DNA of 64,000 nt from Acidobacteriaceae bacterium (lineage in GTDB: Bacteria > Acidobacteriota > Terriglobia > Bryobacterales > Bryobacteraceae), in contig JAFAYI010000006.1 of NCBI GenBank assembly GCA_019240475.1, positions 1 to 64,000 of the forward strand, given 5' to 3'. Made by a program: the position numbers and the translations under genes. This document shows, in pieces, positions 26,826 to 35,657 of the stretch (positions are counted from its first letter, which is position 1; each line of letters opens with the position of its first letter). The notes below the pieces were generated by a model. That model made no database searches, was not told where the DNA came from, and was given only the letters and a program-made list of their open reading frames with translations.

Positions 26826-27284
26826 TTACTTTTGCTTCTTCGTGACGCCGTGCTCGTCCAGAAATCGCATCAATTCTTCCGGCTTCAAACGCACCTGTAC
26901 GAATGTCGCATCTTGCTGGTCTAGCGTGGCGATCAGCAGCCGAAGTCTTTCTCCCTCCGTCTGGGCATAGATATTTGTCGATTCATGATGGCTCGACTTC
27001 ACCCGTATCATGGGCTTCCACAAGTTCCCCGCGGCGTTGTCCGACATTTCCGTGAATCTCGCCGGCTCTAAATGCACGTGCTCGAAAACGGCCAGCTTCA
27101 ACTCGCTCGTCCCTGCCGGGCGCGCAACGGCCACCACAAACTGAACCAGTCCGAAAAGGGGAATGTGAACGGGTTCAACTCCGGTCTGCCGGGCAAACTC
27201 CCGCACAAGCCAGTTGAATTCGCTGCCCCAGGATGCCAGCGGCAAGGCGGCAAGCAAGATCATTCCTGCGCATAGCCTTCGCAT
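26826..27284 (-). CDS. exported protein, diverged DUF4252-like, last gene of ECF operon
   Basis: A 152-residue protein with a signal peptide (MRRLCAGMILLAALPLASWG). No named family is certain. Its C-terminal half aligns by eye with the neighbouring DUF4252-like protein: W-x3-(I/V)-x-VK, then (V/I)Y-x4-G-x2-L, then P-(E/Q)-EL. This suggests an old tandem duplication. It is the fourth gene of the sigma/anti-sigma operon, two bases after the stop of the previous gene. It is probably periplasmic or on the outer membrane, and may be the signal or target of the ECF system. Confidence 0.72.
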   Translation of the reverse strand: MRRLCAGMILLAALPLASWGSEFNWLVREFARQTGVEPVHIPLFGLVQFVVAVARPAGTSELKLAVFEHVHLEPARFTEMSDNAAGNLWKPMIRVKSSHHESTNIYAQTEGERLRLLIATLDQQDATFVQVRLKPEELMRFLDEHGVTKKQK

Positions 27285-27286
27285 TG

Positions 27287-27853
27287 CTACTGATCTCCCT
27301 TCCCGGCCCCTTTCTCCGGTTTGCCTTGACTCTTACCAAACTTTGGTATCCCCATGTGCCCACCCAATTCACTCAACTCCTGAGGGTCGATGGGGCCATC
27401 GATATCTACGACCGTCAACTCCTTCGGTTCCGCAACAATCACCACAATTCCGGCTAGCTGGTTGCCGTCCTTCTTCAGATATACTTCCGAGTCTTCGCCG
27501 CCCTTCATCTCTTTCACGCCCACAATGCGGGTCCATCCCGGCCCTTTTACCGAAGCTCGAATGCCTTCCACGTCGCTCGGTGAATACTCGCCGTCTCGGT
27601 CGAACTCAAAACTGCGAACGTAAACGCCCTTCAACTTCGCCACCAGCTTCTTGACGCGCGCCTGGTCCGGGTCGTTCGGAGACAGAAACCCGCTCGCCAA
27701 CTGCAGCATGGAGGTGTCCAAGGTGACATCCACCGCTTCCTTCGCCTTGGCTGCCAGCCGGTCCAAGCCCGCCATCCCATGAATCTCGTCCAGCGCCCAC
27801 AAGGGCGCCGCCAGCATCGCCGCTACAACCCCCGCCGTCAATCTCCACTTCAT
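27287..27853 (-). CDS. DUF4252-like exported protein
   Basis: A 188-residue protein with a signal peptide (MKWRLTAGVVAAMLAAPLWA). It has the pattern I associate with DUF4252: a helical start (GLDRLAAKAKEAVDVTLD), LKGVYVRSFEFD in the middle, and a later strand-rich part (WTRIVGVKE, SEVYLKKDGNQLAGIVVIV, TVVDIDGPID). The C-terminus is low-complexity Lys/Gly. No enzymatic motif is seen. In other bacteria DUF4252 genes accompany ECF sigma/anti-sigma pairs, as here. Its ATG overlaps the stop of the anti-sigma gene, so expression is coupled. The function of the family is not known to me. Confidence 0.78.
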   Translation of the reverse strand: MKWRLTAGVVAAMLAAPLWALDEIHGMAGLDRLAAKAKEAVDVTLDTSMLQLASGFLSPNDPDQARVKKLVAKLKGVYVRSFEFDRDGEYSPSDVEGIRASVKGPGWTRIVGVKEMKGGEDSEVYLKKDGNQLAGIVVIVAEPKELTVVDIDGPIDPQELSELGGHMGIPKFGKSQGKPEKGAGKGDQ

Positions 27854-28197
27854 TGATTTGCCTCCATTGCCTCTACCTGCAACACATGCCGATGCACCTG
27901 CTGCAACTTCACTCCCGCTATCCGCACCGCAGTCATCAACTTGTCTTTAGCCGCCTCGCCGCGCGCCGCGCGCTCATGCTGCTCATACATCACGCTTCCG
28001 CTCGTCGCAAGCAGCACCGCGCAGGCGGCCGCGCCGGCAAAACGCCATGCCATCGGCGCTCGAAACCAATCGCGCCACGAATTCCCCGCCCCCCCTGCGG
28101 CTTCCCGGTTCGCTTTCGCCAGCACACGCGCCGTGAAATCGCCGGATGGCTCCCGCCGCGCCATCGCTTCCTTCAGTTGCTCCTCAAACCGCGTCAT
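27850..28197 (-). CDS. putative anti-sigma factor, single membrane helix
   Basis: A 115-residue protein with a short cytoplasmic N-terminus (RFEEQLKEAMARREPSGDF), one transmembrane helix at about 49-70 (AWRFAGAAACAVLLATSGSV) and a short periplasmic helix. There is no zinc-binding His-x3-Cys-x2-Cys motif. It is identified as anti-sigma mainly by position: its start overlaps the stop of the ECF sigma gene by four bases. The N-terminal helix resembles the short anti-sigma segment seen in acidobacterial counterparts. It would hold the sigma factor at the membrane until a signal releases it. Confidence 0.72.
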   Translation of the reverse strand: MTRFEEQLKEAMARREPSGDFTARVLAKANREAAGGAGNSWRDWFRAPMAWRFAGAAACAVLLATSGSVMYEQHERAARGEAAKDKLMTAVRIAGVKLQQVHRHVLQVEAMEANQ

Positions 28198-28739
28198 TCC
28201 AAGTTCCTTCCCAATCGCCTCGCCGTCTTCGCCCGCAGCAACTCCAGCGCGCGAAAGATCTGCGTCTTAACGGTGCTGATTTTCATGCCCAGCACGTCTC
28301 CAATCTCCTCCATCTCCATCCCTTCCTGATATCGCAGCACGATCGCAATCCTCTGCTTCTCGGGAAGCGACGCCACCATACGCTCCAAGTACGACGCAAG
28401 GAACGGATCGTGCACCCGTTCGAGCGCCGTCGGCTCGCTGGTCTCTTCCAGGCTCGTTTCCGAACGCACGCGTTGTTTGCGTACACAGTCGATGGCCCGG
28501 TGGCTGGTTACCCGTCTCAACCAAAACACAATATGCTCGGCCGATTTCATGGAGCTCCATCTTCGGTGCAATTCCAGAAACACGTCTTGTGCCGCTTCTT
28601 CGGCCAACGTACGGTCCCGAAGATAGTGCCACAGGATGCTGTACACCATCCCTTTGTGCCGGTCTACAACATCGGCGAAACAGGGAAGCGCTGCCGCTTG
28701 ATCTCCCGTTTCCGCGCCCGTGATGGTTGCCGCTACCAA
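28194..28739 (-). CDS. ECF RNA polymerase sigma factor
   Basis: A 181-residue sigma-70 family protein of the extracytoplasmic type. Region 2 spans about 22-90 (DRHKGMVYSILWHYL, RTLAEEAAQDVFLELHRRW) and region 4 about 120-172 (LPEKQRIAIVLRYQEGM, IGDVLGMKISTVKTQIFRAL). The start is TTG 28739, preceded by the purine-rich AGGACAAGGGAAGGG; an in-frame TGA just upstream excludes a longer form. It is the first gene of a four-gene minus-strand operon with an anti-sigma and two exported proteins, and probably autoregulates it. Its target promoters cannot be read from this window. Confidence 0.9.
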   Translation of the reverse strand: MVAATITGAETGDQAAALPCFADVVDRHKGMVYSILWHYLRDRTLAEEAAQDVFLELHRRWSSMKSAEHIVFWLRRVTSHRAIDCVRKQRVRSETSLEETSEPTALERVHDPFLASYLERMVASLPEKQRIAIVLRYQEGMEMEEIGDVLGMKISTVKTQIFRALELLRAKTARRLGRNLE

Positions 28740-28862
28740 CCCTTCCCTTGTCCTTCACTGCTAATTACGAAGTCACGGGCGCAAGCGACTCAAAAAATTA
28801 CCGCCTTCCACGGCCGAGCCCGAACCCCCTCGCATTCCGCCAATAGTACGATCCAGAGAGGA

Positions 28863-29576
28863 ATGCCATTCGCAATCAAGATCGAGTACGCGCACGAGCG
28901 CCGCATCCGCGAGCGCAACAAGCGCTACTACCGCTTTCTGCACTGGCCCATTTGGATCTGGGTCTTCTTCCTTGCGCCGGGGCCGCTCACCTTCAGCCTC
29001 TTCGCTCGCGGTCCAAATTCCCAGAACTTCGCGTGGCTTCTTTGCGTTCTTCTCGGTACGGGCATCGCCGGAGTCTTCGGCCAATTGCCCGGTGTCGAAC
29101 CGCGCCCCTACATTCTTCGATTTTGTGAAGACAAGCCGAATCCCCTGTACCGCCGCATCTGCTACACCTTCGCCTGGAACGCTCTCCTCAACTTCGCCTC
29201 CTTGAATTTCACGGGCCTGCTGCTTGCCGCTCTTACTGGACGCTGGTACCTGAAGCAGATCTACCAGTACGCCTATTTCCCCGTGCTCATCGCGATCGTG
29301 TGTCTCGGCGCGGCGGGCGTTTTGCCACGCGCCCGCTTCAGCACAAAGAACGAGGGCATTGAGCGCCGTTACTTCTACGGGGCCGTGTGGGCCATCGCGC
29401 TAGGCCAGACGCTGCTTCTCGTCTTATGGAAAACGCTTCCGCGCGGCCAGGCGGCGGATACGATCAAATTCGTCATTTTTGCACTTGTGCTTCTCGGAAT
29501 GGGATGCGCAGCTCTGTTGGGCATCCTTCCGCGCACCCGGCCCATCCTTCCCGGCGAACTGATAGTGGCGGACTAA
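28863..29576 (+). CDS. multi-spanning membrane protein of unknown function
   Basis: A 237-residue protein with a basic N-terminus (HERRIRERNKRYYRFLHW) and about five or six hydrophobic helices, e.g. IWIWVFFLAPGPLTFSLFA, FAWLLCVLLGTGIAGVFG, LNFTGLLLAALTG and IKFVIFALVLLGMGCAALLG. I do not recognise a family. The frame is open far upstream, but that part is antisense to the sigma operon; ATG 28863 has GAGAGGA just ahead. It lies 52 bp before the lipase-maturation-factor gene in the same direction, so the two may work together at the membrane. It is divergent from the ECF sigma gene. Confidence 0.75.
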   Translation: MPFAIKIEYAHERRIRERNKRYYRFLHWPIWIWVFFLAPGPLTFSLFARGPNSQNFAWLLCVLLGTGIAGVFGQLPGVEPRPYILRFCEDKPNPLYRRICYTFAWNALLNFASLNFTGLLLAALTGRWYLKQIYQYAYFPVLIAIVCLGAAGVLPRARFSTKNEGIERRYFYGAVWAIALGQTLLLVLWKTLPRGQAADTIKFVIFALVLLGMGCAALLGILPRTRPILPGELIVAD

Positions 29577-29628
29577 ACGGGCCGTTTCGTAGGCGTAGCT
29601 TTTTCCCGCCCCGCATGTCTCACTTCCC

Positions 29629-31113
29629 ATGGGAGACGTGCGCGGGTACTGGATCACCCGCTTGCTGCTAGAACGGGGCATCGGCTTGATCTGTCTCATT
29701 GCATTTCTGGTCGCGTTGAACCAGTTCCGGCCGCTTCTCGGCGAGCGCGGACTGCTTCCCGTCCCGACCTTCGTCAAACAGGTTCCCTTTCGCGCGTCGC
29801 CCAGTCTGTTTTATTTCTTCCCGCATGACGCGGCGTTCACCGTCGCGGCCTGGGCCGGCATCGTGCTTTCCTGTTTAGTTCTCACCGGCGTCACTTCGCG
29901 TTACACCTGGCTCGCCATTGTCGTTTGGTCGGCAATCTATCTCCTCTATCTTTCATTTGTAAACGTAGGGCAAACGTTCTACGGCTTCGGTTGGGAATCT
30001 ATCCTATTGGAGGCTTGCTTTTTCTGTATCTTCCTCGGCGGAGCGCGCGTCCTTCCTCAGGCCATTCCCATCTGGCTCTTCCGATGGCTGCTCTTCCGGA
30101 TCATGTTCGGGGCCGGACTTATTAAGCTAAGAGGCGACTCCTGCTGGCGCGATCTTACTTGTCTCGATTACTACTATGAAACCCAGCCAATGCCGAATCC
30201 ACTTAGCTGGTTCTTTCATAACTCGCCGCCGTGGCTCAACAAGGGCGGCGTGTTATTCAATCATTTTGCCGAACTGATCGTCCCCTTGTTCTACTTCCTG
30301 CCTCAGCCGATCGCCGGCATCGCGGGGCTCCTCACCATACTCTTCCAATTGTTTATCATTGCGAGCGGCAACCTGTCGTGGCTGAACTGGCTTACGTTGT
30401 TCTTGGCGTTCTCAACGATTGACGCCAAGTTCCTTGGCATGATTCTCCCGCTCCGCACGCCTGACCTTCATCCCTCCCATCCAGTAGCGCTCTGGGTCAA
30501 CATCGCGGTGGCGGGGGTTGTCGCCTGGATGAGTATTCCGGTGGTCCGAAACATGATCTCTCCCCAGCAGGTGATGAATACAAGCTTCAACCCGCTGCAC
30601 CTGGTCGGCACTTATGGCGCATTCGGCAGCATCACTCGCCCCCGCTACGAAGTTATTATCGAAGGCACAAGTGAGCCAATTCTTACAGAATCCACCAGGT
30701 GGTCAGAGTATCAATTCAAAGGAAAGCCTGGGGATATAAATTATCGGCCGTCTCAGATCGCTCCGTACCATCTCCGGCTCGATTGGCTCATGTGGTTTGC
30801 AGCTATGTCGAGCTATCAGGACTATCCCTGGTTTGTAAACTTAGTCGGGAAGTTATTGCAAAATGATCGGGACGTACTAAGTTTACTGCGCGAAAATCCC
30901 TTTCACGACCAACCTCCGCGCTACATTCGAGCGCTTTTGTATGAATATCACTTCACAACGCCGGAGGAAAGAAAACGCACGGGCGCCTGGTGGAAACGAA
31001 CCCTGACCGGAAATTATTTCCCGGCGGTCTCGATGCAAACGCCCGCCTTCCGGCAAGTGCTGCAAAGCCAAGGCTGGCTTACGTCTTCATCTCCACCGCC
31101 TCGCCCACGCTAA
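29629..31113 (+). CDS. lipase maturation factor family membrane protein
   Basis: A 494-residue protein with about eight transmembrane helices. It carries the conserved LMF1-type core: FYGFGWESILLEACFFCIFL, FRIMFGAGLIKLRGD, then CWRDLTCLDYYYETQPMP and PLSWFFHNSP. The C-terminal soluble part (TRPRYEVIIEGTSEP, RPSQIAPYHLRLDWLMWF) is also family-typical. In animals LMF1 helps lipases fold in the ER; bacterial members are common in Acidobacteria, and their role is unknown. The last 35 bp overlap the 3' end of mfd on the other strand. An unstudied partner may be the membrane protein encoded just upstream. Confidence 0.87.
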   Translation: MGDVRGYWITRLLLERGIGLICLIAFLVALNQFRPLLGERGLLPVPTFVKQVPFRASPSLFYFFPHDAAFTVAAWAGIVLSCLVLTGVTSRYTWLAIVVWSAIYLLYLSFVNVGQTFYGFGWESILLEACFFCIFLGGARVLPQAIPIWLFRWLLFRIMFGAGLIKLRGDSCWRDLTCLDYYYETQPMPNPLSWFFHNSPPWLNKGGVLFNHFAELIVPLFYFLPQPIAGIAGLLTILFQLFIIASGNLSWLNWLTLFLAFSTIDAKFLGMILPLRTPDLHPSHPVALWVNIAVAGVVAWMSIPVVRNMISPQQVMNTSFNPLHLVGTYGAFGSITRPRYEVIIEGTSEPILTESTRWSEYQFKGKPGDINYRPSQIAPYHLRLDWLMWFAAMSSYQDYPWFVNLVGKLLQNDRDVLSLLRENPFHDQPPRYIRALLYEYHFTTPEERKRTGAWWKRTLTGNYFPAVSMQTPAFRQVLQSQGWLTSSSPPPRPR

Positions 31114-34100
31114 GCTCAGCCAGAGTCGCGCGCAATTCTTCAATCAGTTCCGCCGGGCTCTTGGCGGCGCTCATGGGAACCTTCAACACGCCGGCCGGCG
31201 TGAACTGGGCATTGCCGGTATTGCGCACGAGCGCCATCAGCTTGAAAAGATCGATCTTCGATTGCTGGTGGAACTTGATATTCGCAAAACCCTGCCGCCG
31301 CTCAATCGATTCGACGCCTGTCCTTTCCGCCAGACTCTTCAAGAGCGCGAATCGAACCAAGTTTTGCAGCTCGTCGGGAGGCGGTCCGTAGCGGTCGGCC
31401 AATTCGTCGGAAACACGCTTTGCCTGCTCTTCATCTTTGATCTCCGCAATGCGCTTGTAAGAACGCAACCGCTGCGCCTCGTCGCCGATGTATTCGGCCG
31501 GGATGCGTATATCCAATCCCAGGTTCAACGTCGCGTGAATTTCGAGCGGTACTTCTTCGCCCTTAAGCTCTCGCACGCTCTCTTCAAGCAGCCGTACATA
31601 GGTGTCGTAACCTACCGCTTCAATGTGGCCGTGCTGTTCGCCGCCGAGCAAGTTTCCCGCGCCGCGCAGTTCCAAGTCGAGCGCCGCGATCTTGAAGCCC
31701 GCGCCGAGATCGCTGAACTCTTTCAGCGCCGCCAGGCGCTTCCGTGCGATCTCCGTCAGTTGTGTATCGGCCGGCACCAACAGATACGCATAGGCGCGCC
31801 GGTTCGAACGTCCTACGCGCCCCCGAAGCTGGTACAGCTCGCTGAGCCCATATCGTTCGGCATTCTCCACCAGCATCGTGTTGGCAAGCGGAATATCGAG
31901 TCCATTCTCGACAATGGTCGTGCAGACAAACACGTCATACTCGTGCCGCATGAAACCCAGCAGCACTCTCTCCAGCTCCGATTCGCCCATCTGCCCGTGC
32001 CCAACCCCGATGCGTGCTTGCGGAACCATCTCTTGAATGAACGCGGCGCGCATGAAAATAGTATCCACGCGGTTGTGAACGAAATAGACCTGCCCTTGGC
32101 GGGCCAATTCCTGCTCGATCGCCGTCTTGATCAGATCCGCGTTGAAATGCGCCACGACTGTGTTGATCGCGAGCCGGTCCTTCGGCGCTGTCTCGATCAC
32201 CGACATATCTCGCAATCCCAAGAGCGACATATGCAATGTGCGAGGAATCGGCGTGGCGCTCATGGTCAGAACATCCACATTATGTTTTAGCTGTTTTAGT
32301 CGTTCCTTATGCCGCACGCCGAAGCGCTGCTCTTCGTCGACGATCAGCAGTCCCAGATCGTAGAAAATTACGTCTTTCGAGAGCAGGCGGTGCGTCCCGA
32401 TCAGCACGTCTACTTTGCCGGCCGCCAAATCCTCCAGCACGGCTTTCACATCCTTCGCCGTGCGGAAGCGGCTCACCAGCTCAATACGCACCGGAAATGA
32501 AGCGAAGCGCCTCTTGAACGTCTCGTAGTGTTGGAACGACAGCACGGTAGTCGGCGCCAGAACCGCGACCTGTTTACCGTCGCCCAGAGCCTTGAAGGCG
32601 GCTCGCATCGCGACTTCGGTTTTGCCGAAGCCGACATCGCCGCACAGCAGGCGGTCCATCGGCTGTTCGTTTTCCATGTCGCCCTTGATCTGAGACACCG
32701 CGTTCAGTTGATCTTTGGTCGGAACGTATTCGAATGCGTCTTCAAATTCGCGCTGCCAGTTACCGTCCCGCGAAAACGAAAAGCCCTTCGACATGCGGCG
32801 CTGTGCATATAACTTCAACAACTCGTCCGCCATGTCGCGCATCTTGGCCTTTACGCGCGATTTCGTTTTCTCCCAGGTGACGCCGCCGAGCCGATCCAGG
32901 TGCGGCTTCGCTTCGCCCGCCCCGCGATACTTTGTGACCAGGTCCAGGCGTGTCAGCGGCACATAGAGCTTGGCTTCGTTGGCGTACTCGAGCAGCATGA
33001 AGTCGCCCTTCTGATCGCCTTGCGCAATCTCGCGAGTGCCGAGAAACTGCCCGATGCCGTGCGTCGCGTGCACGACGTAGTCGCCGGGCTTCAAATCCGC
33101 GATATCAGCCGCAAATGCCGCGAGTTGAGATTTCGTGGGCTGCCGCGCGATCAAATCCGACGTCTCAAACAAGTCTTCGGACCCGAGAATCGCAAGCTGG
33201 GAATCCGCCAGAACCGCGCCCCGCCTGACACATCCGCGAATCAAATAGGCGCTTGAAACTGCGCCCGCGTGGTAAGCGCGTTCGGCAAGCGACTGCCTCG
33301 CCCCGCCTGTCGATTCCAAGCCCAGTTGATAAGGAACTGCGTATTCTTGCAGTACATCGGCGAGCCGCTCCAACTCGCCTAGCGAGGCCGCGAAGAACGC
33401 CACGCGATTGCCGGCCTGAATCAGATTGCGCGCTTCCGCCACCGCCACCGGCATGTTGCCCTGAAACGTAAGCGAGGGCCTGGTGGGAATGTGAAAAGAT
33501 TGTCCCGCGCCGTTGCCCCCCGGCCCGGCAACTACCTCCAGCTCTTCGAAGCCGATGCGCGTTCGCCGCTCAAGCGCGTTTTTCAACTCTTCCCATCGCA
33601 GGTAGTTCTTTTCCGGCTCAATCGGCGCGGGGCGGTCCGGATGGTCGAGCCGCTGCCATAAACGATCCGCGGCCGCTTGGATCGCCGCGGGCTCATCTAG
33701 AATCGCCAGCGCATCGCGATTCAATCCCATCAAGTTCTGCGCGCGCGGCCGGACCATGGGCGTCAGGAACTCCCAGCCCGGGAAAACTTCGCCGGGATTG
33801 GAGAGCTCCAGGTCCGACTGCTCCGCTTTCTCGGCCAACTCGCGCAGCAGTTGCCGGGAGCGTGGATATTCCAGCAGCGGCAGCAGCGTCGTTGAGGAGA
33901 TCTTCAAGACGGAACGCTGCGACTCGACATCGAACTGCCGTATCTCCTCAATCAAATCGCCGAAGAATTCTACGCGAACCGGACGCGACGCTTCCGCCGG
34001 GAACACGTCGAAGATGCCACCGCGAACGGAGTATTCGCCCACCATCTCCACGGGCTCGCGACGCTCATACCCGATGCTGTCGAGATGCTGCACAACATCT

Positions 34101-34591
34101 TCGAGCGGCAGCTCCTCTCCCACCCGCAGCGTCAGCGCGAGCTGCCGGTAAAATTCGGCCGATTCCGTGCGCAGCAGAGCGGATGCGATCGGCGCGATGG
34201 TGATCGGCACGCGTTGCGACGAAAGCCTCCACAACCCGACCGCCCGCTCCTCGGCGATTTCGTTGTGTGGCGACAAGCGCTGGTGCGGCAGCACATCGAG
34301 CGCCGGAATCAACAGCGGCTTCGGTATGTCGCGGCCCTCGAATAGCAGGCGGAAGAAGACTTCGACCGATTCGTATAGCGCCTCTGCCTGTTTATTTCCG
34401 TCGACCAACAGGAACAGCGGTTTCTCGGTTGCCTGGTAGAGCAGGACCAGATACAGCGCCTTGGCCGTATTCACCAGGCCCGATATTGAAAACGGCCCCG
34501 CCTCGCCGCGCGTCAGACGCTGCAGCAATACCTCAAACTCCGGATGCTTCGCCGCCGATTGCAGCAGCTCTCGAGTCGCTGGATGCGTCAC
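31079..34591 (-). CDS. mfd: transcription-repair coupling factor Mfd
   Basis: A 1170-residue SF2 translocase that removes stalled RNA polymerase from DNA lesions and recruits UvrA. It has a UvrB-like N-terminal module (about 1-350), an RNA-polymerase-interacting domain (about 490-560, LKPGDYVVHATHGIGQFLG) and translocase motor domains: Walker A LLCGDVGFGKTEVAM, DEEQ box LLIVDEEQRFGVRHK, motif III TMSATPIPRTLHM, later QLRGRVGRSNRRAYAYLL. The C-terminal autoinhibitory domain is present. Length is standard. The start is GTG 34591. It is divergent from a heptosyltransferase gene by 43 bp, and its 3' end overlaps the lipase-maturation-factor gene. Confidence 0.96.
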   Translation of the reverse strand: MTHPATRELLQSAAKHPEFEVLLQRLTRGEAGPFSISGLVNTAKALYLVLLYQATEKPLFLLVDGNKQAEALYESVEVFFRLLFEGRDIPKPLLIPALDVLPHQRLSPHNEIAEERAVGLWRLSSQRVPITIAPIASALLRTESAEFYRQLALTLRVGEELPLEDVVQHLDSIGYERREPVEMVGEYSVRGGIFDVFPAEASRPVRVEFFGDLIEEIRQFDVESQRSVLKISSTTLLPLLEYPRSRQLLRELAEKAEQSDLELSNPGEVFPGWEFLTPMVRPRAQNLMGLNRDALAILDEPAAIQAAADRLWQRLDHPDRPAPIEPEKNYLRWEELKNALERRTRIGFEELEVVAGPGGNGAGQSFHIPTRPSLTFQGNMPVAVAEARNLIQAGNRVAFFAASLGELERLADVLQEYAVPYQLGLESTGGARQSLAERAYHAGAVSSAYLIRGCVRRGAVLADSQLAILGSEDLFETSDLIARQPTKSQLAAFAADIADLKPGDYVVHATHGIGQFLGTREIAQGDQKGDFMLLEYANEAKLYVPLTRLDLVTKYRGAGEAKPHLDRLGGVTWEKTKSRVKAKMRDMADELLKLYAQRRMSKGFSFSRDGNWQREFEDAFEYVPTKDQLNAVSQIKGDMENEQPMDRLLCGDVGFGKTEVAMRAAFKALGDGKQVAVLAPTTVLSFQHYETFKRRFASFPVRIELVSRFRTAKDVKAVLEDLAAGKVDVLIGTHRLLSKDVIFYDLGLLIVDEEQRFGVRHKERLKQLKHNVDVLTMSATPIPRTLHMSLLGLRDMSVIETAPKDRLAINTVVAHFNADLIKTAIEQELARQGQVYFVHNRVDTIFMRAAFIQEMVPQARIGVGHGQMGESELERVLLGFMRHEYDVFVCTTIVENGLDIPLANTMLVENAERYGLSELYQLRGRVGRSNRRAYAYLLVPADTQLTEIARKRLAALKEFSDLGAGFKIAALDLELRGAGNLLGGEQHGHIEAVGYDTYVRLLEESVRELKGEEVPLEIHATLNLGLDIRIPAEYIGDEAQRLRSYKRIAEIKDEEQAKRVSDELADRYGPPPDELQNLVRFALLKSLAERTGVESIERRQGFANIKFHQQSKIDLFKLMALVRNTGNAQFTPAGVLKVPMSAAKSPAELIEELRATLAELSVGEAVEMKT

Positions 34592-34634
34592 TTGCCTATC
34601 GCCCTACCCGACCCTTTATCCTAAATTCCAGCAG

Positions 34635-35657
34635 GTGCAGTTTCGAAACATACTTGTGCGCGCGCCCAACTGGGTCGGCGACGCCGTCATGTCCGTCCCG
34701 GCGCTCCAGGCCTTGCGCACGCGCTTTCCCGAAGCTCACATCTCAATTCTCGCCCATCCCTCGGTCAGCGGCCTCTATGAGAGAGAGCGTTTTTGCGGCG
34801 AGGTTATCGTCTATCGACGCGGCCAAGGCATTCGCCGTTTGCGCGACATCTGGCGCGCGGCCGCCGATCTTCGCCGCCGCAAGTTCGACTGCGCGATTCT
34901 ATTGCCGAACTCTTTCGAATCCGCGGCCATCGTTCGGCTTACCGGCATTCGAGTTCGCATCGGCTATTCGCGCGACTCGCGCGCTCTGCTGCTCAGCCAT
35001 CCCATTCCCGTTCCAAGCCCCGGCGAAACGCCGCGCCATCAGCGCTTTTATTACCTGGAGCTTCTGAAACGCGCGCGGCTGATCGAGAGCTATTCGCCGG
35101 ATTCTCCCGTTCGGCTGTCGCCCGCGATCTCGTCACCCGCGGCCGCGCGTGTGATCGGCGTCAGTCCCGGCGCAGCTTACGGCGGCGCAAAGCGCTGGCT
35201 GCCCGAACGCTTCGCCGAAGCAGCCGTGCGGATCGCGCGCGAACGTGATGCTTCCGTTGCGGTCTTCGGCTCCCGCCAGGAGATTGTTGTTTGCGAAGTT
35301 GTGTCGAGCGCAATCCAAGCCGCGGACATTGCGTGCGTCAATTTCGCCGGCCAAACGACTCTCGCCGAGTTCATCGAACGCGCCGCCGCTTGCGCCGTAT
35401 TCTTGACCAACGACTCCGGCGCGATGCATATTGCTTCCGCGCTCGGCGTGCCAACGGTTGCAGTCTTCGGTCCGACCGACGACGAAGCCACGGGACCGGC
35501 CGGGACACAGAGCCGCGTGATTCGCCACCTTGTCGAGTGCAGTCCGTGCATGCTGCGCGAATGCCCCATCGATCATCGTTGTATGACCCGCGTTCCCTCC
35601 TCGCTCGTGGCCGAGACCGCGCTGACTCTGCTGGCTGCTGACCGTCAGAATGCCTGA
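34635..35657 (+). CDS. waaF: lipopolysaccharide heptosyltransferase II-like (GT9)
   Basis: A 340-residue family-9 glycosyltransferase that adds heptose (or a related sugar) to the inner core of lipopolysaccharide from ADP-heptose. Family motifs are VRAPNWVGDAVMSVPALQAL at the N-terminus, GVSPGAAYGGAKRWL in the donor-binding half, and LTNDSGAMHIASALGVPTVA followed by FGPTDDEATGP. A cysteine-rich C-terminal segment (ECSPCMLRECPIDHRCM) matches many heptosyltransferase II proteins. The start is GTG 34635; the frame extends upstream but overlaps mfd. The stop overlaps the start of the next gene by eight bases. Diderm cells with an LPS core are implied. Confidence 0.88.
   Translation: MQFRNILVRAPNWVGDAVMSVPALQALRTRFPEAHISILAHPSVSGLYERERFCGEVIVYRRGQGIRRLRDIWRAAADLRRRKFDCAILLPNSFESAAIVRLTGIRVRIGYSRDSRALLLSHPIPVPSPGETPRHQRFYYLELLKRARLIESYSPDSPVRLSPAISSPAAARVIGVSPGAAYGGAKRWLPERFAEAAVRIARERDASVAVFGSRQEIVVCEVVSSAIQAADIACVNFAGQTTLAEFIERAAACAVFLTNDSGAMHIASALGVPTVAVFGPTDDEATGPAGTQSRVIRHLVECSPCMLRECPIDHRCMTRVPSSLVAETALTLLAADRQNA

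Noticed and set aside
28146..28862. Upstream extension of the membrane-protein gene at 28863
   Set aside because: The extension is antisense to the ECF sigma gene and has no protein-like character; ATG 28863 has a good ribosome site.
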